Below the pieces are notes generated by a model that was not told where the DNA came from, did no database searches, and was given only the letters and a program-made list of their open reading frames with translations. This document shows, in pieces, positions 32,901 to 40,877 of a stretch of 64,000 nt of DNA. The first letter of the stretch is position 1. Each line of letters begins with the position of its first letter. The translations under genes and the position numbers were made by a program. The stretch comes from Phaeoceros laevis (Eukaryota > Anthocerotophyta > Anthocerotopsida > Notothyladales), in contig JBNGIQ010009000.1 in assembly GCA_049999765.1 (NCBI GenBank), positions 158,569 to 222,568 on the forward strand, in the 5' to 3' direction.

Positions 32901-33796
32901 ATAGCCGCCAAGGAGATAGTCAGGTCGTGTTTGACTTGCTTAACACGATGAGACTAGAAGGCTCACAGCCTGATAGTATCACCTTTCTTAGTGTGCTGAC
33001 AGTGTGCAGTCATGCCGGTTTAGTGGACAAGGGCCGAAAGTACTTTGAGGCGATGATTACAGATTGTGGCATCACTGCAACCGTGGAGCACTTCATATGC
33101 ATGGTGGATCTTCTGGGGCGTGCAGGTCATCTGACTGAGGCGCTGCAGATGGCCAAGACCATGCCTTTCCCTCCCAATGATGTCCTGTGGCGTACTCTCT
33201 TAGGTGCTTGTCGGAAATGGAAGAATGTTGAGATTGGGCAGCAGGCTTTCAAGGGTGCAATTAGCGTGGATGAAAACGATGCTGCATCTTATGTCTTGAT
33301 GTCCAACATTTATGCAAGCGCTGAGATGTGGGAGGCGGCAAAGGAGATGCAGGCAAAGAGAAAAAAACTGGGGGCATGGAAGAAGCCAGGCCAGAGCTGG
33401 TGGACTGACATGGGTGGACTGGTGCATACATTTCTTGTTGGGGACAAGAAGCATGCTGAGAGTGAAGGTATCTATGCAAGGCTGGAACATCTAGTCCCCA
33501 AAATGAAGAAGGAAGGATATGTGCCCCACCTGCAGTCGTCGTTGCTGAACATATCGGATGATGAGAAGGAAGCCGAGTTGTGTGGGCACAGTGAAAAATT
33601 GGCTATTGCTTATGCCCTGAATAAGACAGCAGATGGGACAACGATACGGATTGTGAAAAATCTTCGGGTATGTGAGGACTGTCACATAGCAACAGGTTAC
33701 ATATCAAAAGTAGAAAAGCGAACTATCATCTGCCGGGATGCAAGTCGCTTCCATGTCTTCAAGGAGGGGAAATGTTCGTGTGGGGACTACTGGTAG
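29933..33796 (+). CDS. PPR-DYW protein 4 with PDF-like N-terminus, 1287 aa
   Basis: Intronless; ATGs at 29933 and 29936 (MMTAGLDFKLTG). A PDF-like motif lies at about 68-128 (LWKQFFADRTQWWDYRWSK, HPDFKHKESKVALWLN, PAWVDLQIATLD). A YASHGRL unit and seven MYAKC-type S motifs follow (one MYAKCDSL, one MYAKCGRL), then E1-E2, then DYW from about 1149 (KKPGQSWWTD, GHSEKLA, CEDCHIATG, KCSCGDYW). All catalytic residues are kept. It is close to copy 3 in both flanks and N-terminus, so these two are probably a recent duplicate pair that then changed triplet number. Confidence 0.9.
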   Translation: MMTAGLDFKLTGVALSSVDLPSAPPPTQRVEGVVPEMSGFEALSSPAGKVWPAQTSASIKHNAIPPKVLQEALWKQFFADRTQWWDYRWSKPTPRHPDFKHKESKVALWLNSRHKPAWVDLQIATLDAGVKTTDESGSTSCRKHGAFAANDGHMEIEMCRKLCEDGRISDAVDALDQMVQGGRHVPNNLFYRVLKRCIRNKNLVLGRRIHGLTVKSGYEGDSFLATHLIGLYASHGRLEEAMRVFTEVSEPDAYNWATIIFAYARHGEAAEAADAIRLYRQMCGSSTVKPDDRIYLAVLKACATAGDLVAGKDVHAHILASPGKPGRFVQSGLVNMYAKCDSLEDARRVFDKLVDRDVVTWNAMIAGYAKHGMGQEALKLYRSMQQEGLTAPNSVTYVCLLQACACAGEQALDDGKRLHGQIEERRLQVDVVLGGSLVNMYAKCGSLGDARSVFDKLPERNVVAWTAMLAGYAQQGMGQQALSLYRSMQQEGLSLPDSVTYVCLLQACASVGVGAIDEGKHLHAQIEERGLEKDVVLGCSLVNMYAKCGSLEDARGVFDKLPERNIAACNAMLAGYAQQGMGHKALNLYSNMQQEGVTPPDSVTYVSLLQACASIGAGALDEGKQLHAQIREGGLQEDVVLGGSLVNMYAKCGSLEEARCLFDKLSDRDVVTWTAMIAGYAQQGKGQEVRSLYWSMQQEGLTPPDCITYVCLLQACASVGVEALDEGKQLHAQIKERGLQGDVVVGGSLINMYAKCGRLEDARNVFNNLPERNIVAYNAMLAGYAQQGMGEEALSLYRSMQQVGPTPPNSVTYVCLLQACASVGVGALVEGKQLHAQVKERGLQEDVVVGGSLVNMYAKCGGLEDACRLFDKLAEKNIVVCNAMLAGYAQQGMCQEALSLYSSMQQEYLTPPDSVTYVCLLQACAAVAALPLGEQLHAEIEERGVQADTIVGAALVNMYAKCGSMYDAQRVFDSLPEKSVEAWGALISGYSRQGDSQVVFDLLNTMRLEGSQPDSITFLSVLTVCSHAGLVDKGRKYFEAMITDCGITATVEHFICMVDLLGRAGHLTEALQMAKTMPFPPNDVLWRTLLGACRKWKNVEIGQQAFKGAISVDENDAASYVLMSNIYASAEMWEAAKEMQAKRKKLGAWKKPGQSWWTDMGGLVHTFLVGDKKHAESEGIYARLEHLVPKMKKEGYVPHLQSSLLNISDDEKEAELCGHSEKLAIAYALNKTADGTTIRIVKNLRVCEDCHIATGYISKVEKRTIICRDASRFHVFKEGKCSCGDYW

Positions 33797-34325
33797 GTCA
33801 CGGTTTAAAATGCTGCATAAAGGCTAGGTTCTCTTCTCTGTGCAACCAGATCGTCAGCAACATTGAAGGAGTGGCCGGTCCTGATCGGCATTGCTCAACC
33901 ATCAGCCGCGGTATGTTTTCACGATGTGGAATGTTGCTTTTACCCCCATCTCATGTGCCAGCTGCTTTCAGAGTAGGTGTAATTGCCTCTGTCTTTCTTT
34001 GAGCAGTTGCCTTAGGTGGTAATAAGAAACATGCGTCTTTGGTGTGTAGAGCAACCAATTAAAGAAGTCTTCCACTGAGTCACATACTGCTCATATCGCT
34101 TGACTGTAGAGCCTAAATCAGGCTGGGTGAAATGTTTCTAAGGTATGATTTCTCATGCTCACAGCTTTCAACGTATATCCTACACAGTTCATTGCATAAG
34201 GTTGTAAAAAAAGTGTTTACATATTGAATGCTGGCTGCAGCTTGTTATGCCCGGAGTGCGCGGACTAGAAACATGTCAGGTCAAGCTAAAACGTCGAATT
34301 ATCCAATCCTGAGGGAAGTGCAACC
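33797..34325 (+). repeat. Conserved 3' flank of array copy 4
   Basis: Homologous to the other flanks (CTTTGAGCAGTTGCCTTAGG, AAGGTATGATTTCTCATGCT, GAAACATGTCAGGTCAAGCT). Noncoding. Confidence 0.65.
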
Positions 34326-34887
34326 TCAGCTGTGAGAAGTTGAGAACTTCAGCGCACGTACGTTATCTCTGGTCAAACTGAGGCTTCCACGGATAACAAT
34401 AACGACAATAACGAGATTGCAACTCTGTGCAGCTACGGATCACCCGGAACGGAAGGGCACAAGAGCCCATGAGGATAGCCATAACATGCAACCTCAAATC
34501 TTGTCGGGGTTGTCGAGGTCCTTGTGATGTCGCATGTCAGCACCTCAGTGCCAGCCCGGATGAATGATGCAATAATTGCACTTTGAGTACAATGTCTAAA
34601 TCTAACTCCCACGCTGGTTTGAACCTTGAGGGGTGGTGGGGGAGTACAGGCATTGACTACCAATCCCCACGCTGCTGCGTATCCTGAGCTAAAGCTTCGT
34701 CACAGGATTCTGATGGCTGGCGTGTTATCGGGCTGCAGAAGCTGCACCTACGACGGCAAGAAGAATGAGGAGAAACAGCCTTGCAGACTCTGCAGAGCTG
34801 CGCAACCTCTAACAAACTGGAGGATTCCCTCCCTAACGCCTGCAACAGTATTTGCAGCAACTGTTTTTGTCTCAAGTGTGTCCGTCC
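34326..34887. other. Spacer between PPR genes 4 and 5
   Basis: No gene. 34480-34680 matches the region upstream of copy 2 (17338-17575). Near 34850 the sequence GCAGCAACTGTTTTTGTCTC resembles the acceptor-like block before copies 3 and 4. Confidence 0.5.
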
Positions 34888-34950
34888 ATGGCGGCAGGGG
34901 CACAGAGGAAACGACTTGTGCAGGCCGGGAAGACAGGGGCTAGCGGATGA
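34888..34950 (+). other. Upstream ORF overlapping the start of PPR gene 5
   Basis: ATG at 34888 (CCATGGC context), 20 residues starting MAAGAQRKRL, stop TGA at 34948-34950. It overlaps the main ATG at 34947 by four bases (ATGA). Confidence 0.45.
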
Positions 34951-37900
34951 TGGCAGCTGGACTGGATTTGACGCCAACCGGCGCGGCACACGGTATTTGC
35001 TTGCCACCAATGACAACGCTGACGCACTGCGTGCAAGGACTAGTACCAGAGATTGGGAGGTTTGAAGCCGTGTGCCGCTCAGCAGGAAAGGTGTCGTCTG
35101 AAAAAGATTCTGTATCCAGTGGAAAGGAAGCAATGCCTTCAGAAGAAGAGCAGCAAGAGGTGGTATGGAAGCAGTTCTTTGTCGATCCGACACAGTGGTG
35201 GGACAGCAAACGGAGCAAGGCGACTCTCCCGCATCCTGATTTTAACGACAAGGAATCTGAGGTTGTGATGACGGTAGACAATGGGCAGAAGCCTGCTTGG
35301 GTGGAGTCGCAGCTAGCCAAGTTCGACGCTGGGAGGAAGACGACTTCCATGTCTAGATCCTCCTCAGTTCCAGGGCGTAAAGCTTTCGCAGCACATCGGG
35401 GCCAATTGGAGCTCGGAAAATTGAGGAAATTATGTGACGATGGACTGGTTTCTGATGCTGTGGAAGCATTGGACCATCTGGTGCAGCGAGGATGCCATGT
35501 ACCCAACAATCTATTCTATCGGGTCCTCAAGAGGTGTAGCAAGGACAAGGACCTGGTTTTGATCAGACGCATCCATGCTCTCACTGTGAAAGGCGGTTTT
35601 CAAGGAAATGCATTTTTGGCCACTCACCTCATCGGTCTGTACGCTTCGCATGGGAGGTTGGAGGAAGCAAGGCAAGTGTTCGCGGAAGTCTCGAAACCAG
35701 ACGCTTATAACTGGGCTACCATCATTTTCGCATATGTTCGACATGGAGTGGCTGCTGAGGCTATACAACTCTATCGACAAATGTGCGTGTCAACCACCGT
35801 TAAACCGGACGATCGGATCTATTCAGCTGTTCTGAAAGCTTGTGCCTCTGCGGGAGATTTAATTGCTGGAAAGGACGTCCACGCTCATATTCTTGCTAGC
35901 TCAGGGAAGCCAGGTAGATTTGTTCAAGCTGGGCTCGTTAACATGTATGCAAAGTGTGGTTGCTTAGAGGATGCTCGCAGACTGTTCGACAAACTTTCAA
36001 ACAGGGATGTTGTAACATGGACGGCCATGATTGCAGGGTATGCCCAGCAGGGACTGGGTCACGAAGCTCTTAGTCTTTACAGGACTATGCAACAGGAACG
36101 CCTCACTCCTCCCGATTCTGTGACATATGTATGCTTGCTTCAGGCCTGTGCCAGTGTAGGTGTTGAAGCACTTGATGAGGGGAAGCAGCTACATATACAG
36201 ATCAAAGAACGAGGACTGCAAGAAGATCTGGTGCTAGGCGGCAGCCTTCTTAATATGTATGCAAAGTGTGGCAGCTTGAGGGAGGCTCGCAGCGTGTTTG
36301 ACAAACTTCCAAGGAGGAATGTTGTAACCTGGACCGCAATGCTTGCAGGTTATGTGCAGCAGGGGATGGGTCAGGAAGCCCTCAGTCTTTATAGAAGTAT
36401 GCAACAGGGAGGCCACACTTCTCCCAACTCTGTGACGTATGTATGCCTGCTGCAGGCATGTGCTTGTGTAGGTGTAGGAGCCCTTGATGAGGGAATGCAG
36501 CTCCACGCACAGATTGAAAGACGAGGACTGCAAGAGGATGTGGTTCTAGGTGGCAGCCTGGTTAACATGTATGCAAAGTGTGGTAGCTTGGAGGATGCTC
36601 GCACAGTGTTTGACAAACTTCCAGAGAGAAATGTTGTAGCATGGACAGCAATGGTTGCAGGTTATGCCCAGCAGGGGATGGGTAAGGAAGCCCTTGATCT
36701 ATACAGCACTATGCAACAAGAAGGCCTCACTCCTCCCAATTCTGTTACATATCTATGCCTGCTGCAGGCCTGTGCCAGTGTAGGTGTAGCCGCTCTGGAT
36801 GAAGGAAAGCAGCTGCATGCAGAGATCAAAAACCAAGGCCTGCAAGAGGATCTGGGCCTAGGTGGCAGCTTGGTTAACATGTACGCAAAGTGCGGGAGCC
36901 TAGAGGATGCTCGCATTGTGTTCGACAAGCTTCCGGCCGGGGATGTTGTAACCTGGACCGCGATGATTGCTGGGTATGCCCAGCAGGGGATGGGTCAGGA
37001 AGCCCTTAGTCTTTATAGAAGTATGCAAGAGGAAGACCTCAGCCCTCCCGATTGTGTCACATATGTGAGCCTGCTGCAGGCATGTGCCAGTGTAGGTGTC
37101 GAAGCTCTTGATGAGGGGAAGCAGCTGCATGCACAGGTCAAAAAACGAGGACTGCAAGAGGATGTGGTTCTAGGCGGCAGCTTGGTTAACATGTATGCAA
37201 AGTGTGGTAGCTTAGAGAATGCTCGGAATGTGTTCGACGAAATTCCTGAGAGGAATATTGTAGCATGTAATGCGATGCTTTCTGGCTATGCCCAGCAGGG
37301 GATGGGTCAGGAAGCCCTTAGTCTTTACAATAGTATGCAACGGGAAGGCCTCACTCCTCCCAGTTCAGTTACATATGTGTGCCTGCTGCAGGCGTGTGCC
37401 AGTTTAGGTGCAGGAGCTCTTAATCAGGGAAAGCAGCTGCATGCACACATCCAAGAACAAGGATTACAAGATGATGTGGTTCTTGGCGGCAGTTTGGTTA
37501 ACATGTATGCAAAGTGTGGTAGCTTGGGGGATGCTCGCAGTGTGTTTGACAACCATCCAGAGAGGAATACTGTAACATGGAATGCCATGCTTGCAGGGTA
37601 CGCCCAGCAGGGGATGTGCCAAGAGGCCCTTAGTCTCTACAGCAGTATGCAAGAGGAAGGCCTCACGCCCAATTCAGTCACATTTGTTTGCCTGCTGCAG
37701 GCATGTGCAGCTGTAGCAGCTCTTCCTTTGGGAGAGCAGCTGCATGGAGAGATTGAGAAACGAGGACTGCTAGCCGATAGCGTTGTGGGAGCAGCATTGG
37801 TCAACATGTACGCAAAGTGTGGGAGCATGTATGATTCACAGCGGGTGTTTGATTCACTACCTGAAAGAAGCGTTGAAGCTTGGGGTGCACTACTTAGTGG

Positions 37901-38798
37901 ATATGCCCGGCAAGGAGATGGGGACGTCGTGTTTGACTTGGTTGACAGGATGAGACTGGAAGGCGTACAGCCTGATGGTATCACCTTTCTTAGTGTGCTG
38001 ACAGTGTGCAGTCATGTGGGTCTAGTGGACAAGGGCCGAGAGTACTTTAAGGCGATGACGACAGATTATTGCATCAATGCAACCGTGGAGCACTTCATAT
38101 GCATGATGGATCTATTGGGGCGTGCAGGTCATCTGGAAGAGGCACTACAGATGGCTAAAACCATGCCTTTCCCACCTAATGACATACTGTGGCATACTTT
38201 GTTAAGCGCTTGTTGGAAGTGGAAGAACGTCGAGATTGGACAACAGGCTTTCAAGGGTGCACTTAGCTTGGATGAAAAAGATGCTGCAGCCTATGTGTTG
38301 ATGTCCAACATTTATGCGAGCGCTCAGATGGGGGAGGCGGCACAGGAGATGCAGGCAAGGAGAAAAAAATTGGGGGCATGGAAGAAGCCAGGGCAGAGCT
38401 GGTGGACTGACATGGGGGGAGTGGTGCATACGTTTCTTGTAGGGGATAAGAAGCATTCTGAGAGTGAAGGTATCTATGCAAGGCTGAAACAGCTAATCCC
38501 AAAAATGAAGAGGGAAGGATATGTGCCGCATTTGCGCTCGTCGTTGCTGGACATAGCTGACGATGAGAAGGAAGCCGAGTTGTGCGGGCACAGCGAAAAG
38601 TTAGCTATCGCGCATGCCCTGAATAGGACACCTGAGGGAACAACCATACGAATTGTGAAAAATTTGCGGGTATGTGAGGACTGTCACACAGCAACTGGTT
38701 ACATATCTAAAGTTGAAAGGCGAACTATCATCTGCCGTGATGCAAGTCGGTTCCATATCTTCAAGGAGGGAAAATGTTCGTGTGGGGACTATTGGTAG
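34947..38798 (+). CDS. PPR-DYW protein 5 with diverged PDF-like N-terminus, 1283 aa
   Basis: Intronless; ATGs at 34947 and 34950 (MMAAGLDLTPTG). The PDF-like motif at about 67-126 keeps its first half (VWKQFFVDPTQWWDSKRSK, HPDF) but the second half has drifted (NDKESEVVMTVDNGQKPAWV). A YASHGRL unit and seven MYAKCG-type S motifs follow, then E1-E2, then DYW from about 1145 (KKPGQSWWTD, CGHSEKLAIA, CEDCHTATG, KCSCGDYW). Deaminase residues are complete. The first S-like unit is preceded by a slightly shorter segment (GVAAEAIQLYRQ) than in other copies. Likely an active editing factor. Confidence 0.9.
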   Translation: MMAAGLDLTPTGAAHGICLPPMTTLTHCVQGLVPEIGRFEAVCRSAGKVSSEKDSVSSGKEAMPSEEEQQEVVWKQFFVDPTQWWDSKRSKATLPHPDFNDKESEVVMTVDNGQKPAWVESQLAKFDAGRKTTSMSRSSSVPGRKAFAAHRGQLELGKLRKLCDDGLVSDAVEALDHLVQRGCHVPNNLFYRVLKRCSKDKDLVLIRRIHALTVKGGFQGNAFLATHLIGLYASHGRLEEARQVFAEVSKPDAYNWATIIFAYVRHGVAAEAIQLYRQMCVSTTVKPDDRIYSAVLKACASAGDLIAGKDVHAHILASSGKPGRFVQAGLVNMYAKCGCLEDARRLFDKLSNRDVVTWTAMIAGYAQQGLGHEALSLYRTMQQERLTPPDSVTYVCLLQACASVGVEALDEGKQLHIQIKERGLQEDLVLGGSLLNMYAKCGSLREARSVFDKLPRRNVVTWTAMLAGYVQQGMGQEALSLYRSMQQGGHTSPNSVTYVCLLQACACVGVGALDEGMQLHAQIERRGLQEDVVLGGSLVNMYAKCGSLEDARTVFDKLPERNVVAWTAMVAGYAQQGMGKEALDLYSTMQQEGLTPPNSVTYLCLLQACASVGVAALDEGKQLHAEIKNQGLQEDLGLGGSLVNMYAKCGSLEDARIVFDKLPAGDVVTWTAMIAGYAQQGMGQEALSLYRSMQEEDLSPPDCVTYVSLLQACASVGVEALDEGKQLHAQVKKRGLQEDVVLGGSLVNMYAKCGSLENARNVFDEIPERNIVACNAMLSGYAQQGMGQEALSLYNSMQREGLTPPSSVTYVCLLQACASLGAGALNQGKQLHAHIQEQGLQDDVVLGGSLVNMYAKCGSLGDARSVFDNHPERNTVTWNAMLAGYAQQGMCQEALSLYSSMQEEGLTPNSVTFVCLLQACAAVAALPLGEQLHGEIEKRGLLADSVVGAALVNMYAKCGSMYDSQRVFDSLPERSVEAWGALLSGYARQGDGDVVFDLVDRMRLEGVQPDGITFLSVLTVCSHVGLVDKGREYFKAMTTDYCINATVEHFICMMDLLGRAGHLEEALQMAKTMPFPPNDILWHTLLSACWKWKNVEIGQQAFKGALSLDEKDAAAYVLMSNIYASAQMGEAAQEMQARRKKLGAWKKPGQSWWTDMGGVVHTFLVGDKKHSESEGIYARLKQLIPKMKREGYVPHLRSSLLDIADDEKEAELCGHSEKLAIAHALNRTPEGTTIRIVKNLRVCEDCHTATGYISKVERRTIICRDASRFHIFKEGKCSCGDYW

Positions 38799-39270
38799 CC
38801 TACGAAAATGAGTTTTCAGTGCAAACAGATCATCAGCAACCAATTGTGATCCATTGAAGGACTGGCCACTGCTGATGGGAATTTCTCCACGATTAGCTGC
38901 GGTATGTTCAAATGATCTGGAATGTTGTTTGAGCCTCCATCTCAGGTACTATCTGCGTTCAGAGTAGTTCTAGTCTCCTATGACTTTCTTTGAGCTGTTG
39001 CCACAGGTGGTGACAAGAAGCATGCATCTTCGTTGTGTACAGCAACAGATCTAAGAGCCCAACCACTGAAGGGACAGAAAGAGGAGTGACACGCTGCACT
39101 GATGGCTTGGCTTTATAGCCCAAAACCGTGTTCGGTGATATGTCTATAAGGTATGACTTTCTGATGCTTGCAGATTGCTGGTGGTGGTAAAGAAGAGAGG
39201 TAACATTAGTCGTGTCTTGTCCCTGTGGCTTGAGCAGAGCAGAAACAGACAAGTGTCACGCTAAAAGAGT
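38799..39270 (+). repeat. Conserved 3' flank of array copy 5
   Basis: Homologous to the other flanks (TGTGATCCATTGAAGGACTG, CTTTGAGCTGTTGCCACAGG, AAGGTATGACTTTCTGATGC, AGCAGAAACAGACAAGTGTC). Just after it, CTCCAGAGGAGCTGCAGGAG at about 39271 matches the upstream block of copies 3 and 4. Confidence 0.65.
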
Positions 39271-39848
39271 GGCTCCAGAGGAGCTGCAGGAGTGCAGCCA
39301 TCCACATTCGTATGACAACTTGTCGTTCCCTGATTGCGGTCTCCAATTGCATTACCAGCAAGTTTGACTGCGAGGGGGGCTGGATTGTGGCGCTTTTCGA
39401 TGGGGGCTGGCTTGTGGTGCTTTTCGCTGCCTGCCAGTGCCAGGAGACTAGTGTAGCCTATACGCCTATACTAGACTAGGGCCGTTTTGAGCTTGTCGTG
39501 CGCTGGTGACGTCGCATGGGGCACTATGTTCGGGTGGCCTAGTGCTGCCTGAGAAGTAGTTTACGTATAGTGTTTGATTGAGCGAGATGCCACACGCGCA
39601 GCAAATGAAAGGCCACTGTTTAGTGAGCAAAAAGTAGTAGGTGCGCGTGCTGTGTGCTTTATAGGAAAAAACGAGGGCGCAGTGTCTGGTGCAGAATGGC
39701 ACACTGAGCGCCTTGTGTGCCAGGGAGTACCGTAGAGGATTACACTTCGGTACCAAATTTAGTCAGAAATTTGGCAGTTGCTCTGTTGCCAAAACTCGGA
39801 ACACTTGGAGTCTGGAAGGCCTAGGTTTGCCTTGGCTTTAAGAACAGC
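39271..39848. other. Spacer without a recognised gene
   Basis: Nothing coding is recognised. It separates the PPR 3' flank from a cysteine-synthase pseudogene. Confidence 0.4.
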
Positions 39849-40570
39849 ATGCATTTGCTGTTCCGCAGTGTGGCAGTGTGGTTGAATGTGCTGAGAAGGA
39901 CGCCAGGGCTGACCACGCTGCTGAAGAGCACGCTGCTGGAGATGTCAGCTGGAAACACGGGCATAGCCCTGGCTGCTGTGGGGGTTCTCAAGGGCTATAG
40001 GGCTGTGATCGTGATGCCAGCTACTTGCTCCTTGCAGCGTCGCATTTTGATCCGATCTTACGGATCAGAGGTCATCCTTGCAGGTGGAATTGATGCTTAC
40101 AATTTGCAAAGAAACAGTGCCTGCGGTTTCCTTGGACGGTTGCAGGTCGCTGATTCTTTGGTGTTACTCAGATCTCGCGATGGGATTCTGCGGGAATGGA
40201 AACCATGATAAACGAGTTGCAGGAGCGGATTCCCAACTCTTTCTTTGTCAGTCAGCCTTTGAATCTGAAAAATGTTGTATCTCACTTTCTGAGCACCGGT
40301 AAGGCCTCCTGCTTAGAACTAGATCGGTAGGACTTGCTAAATTGAAGTGGTAGACTAGCTTGCGGAGTATCCTGACCCGTTTTGCAATTGCTTCTTCAAG
40401 ACACAGCTGGCAAGGTTGATTTTCTTGTGGCTGGCTCTGGCTACAATCTGTGGTGCAGGGAAGTATCTGCAGTCTCAAAATTCTCAAATGACGGTCGTCG
40501 CCTCGAACCAACAGAGAGTGCTGTTTTGTCAGGTCAGCCCACTTCTTTCACACAAGAATTTGAATGGCGT
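39849..40570 (+). pseudogene. Cysteine synthase (O-acetylserine thiol-lyase) pseudogene
   Basis: Fragments in several frames match cysteine synthase in order: LEMSAGNTGIALA...GYRAVIVMPATCSLQRR (family SGNTGIGLA...KGY....MPASMSLERR), YGSEVILAG, INELQERIPNSFFVSQPLN (family ...TPNSYMLQQFENP), LQDTAGKVDFLVAGSG (family DTAGKVDIFVAGIGTGGT), then GKYLQSQNS and EPTESAVLSGQP. The frame changes at least twice. The phosphate-binding GTGGT loop is replaced by GYNLW, and the N-terminal part with the PLP lysine is missing. It is therefore not functional. It lies just upstream of, and partly within, the leader of the degenerate sixth PPR copy. Confidence 0.8.
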
Positions 40571-40639
40571 CACTAGCAGCTCAGGTACGGTGATTCACAT
40601 GGGTGCAATTGCAGGTGGTTTCGGTGGCATTTTTTCTTC

Positions 40640-40877
40640 AGGTGTGTGGAATCTTCCGACTAGTACCAAATGAGTACTGTCCAAATTGGAGTAGGCAAAA
40701 TGCGATGAGAGGGTCGAAGCGGATTGCGCCTTCCATGGCTGCAGGCAGGATTTCTGAAGACCGGAAAGACAGGGGGAATCAGCCAGCTCTTGATGATGGC
40801 CGCCCGAACTGGATTTCAAGCTGACGGGCGCGGCCCTCAGTACTGGTTTGGCATCTGCGCCGGCGCTGACGCAGCGC
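40640..40877 (+). repeat. Leader of degenerate PPR copy 6
   Basis: Shared leader: TTTTTTCTTCAGGTGTGTGG, GTCCAAATTGGAGTAGGC and CCATGGCTGCAGGCAGG. The upstream ATG at 40735 reads through to 40824. The family start ATGATG is at 40793-40798, but one extra base in the next codons (GCCGCCCGAACTGG versus GCCGCCGGACT-G) puts it out of frame. Confidence 0.7.
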
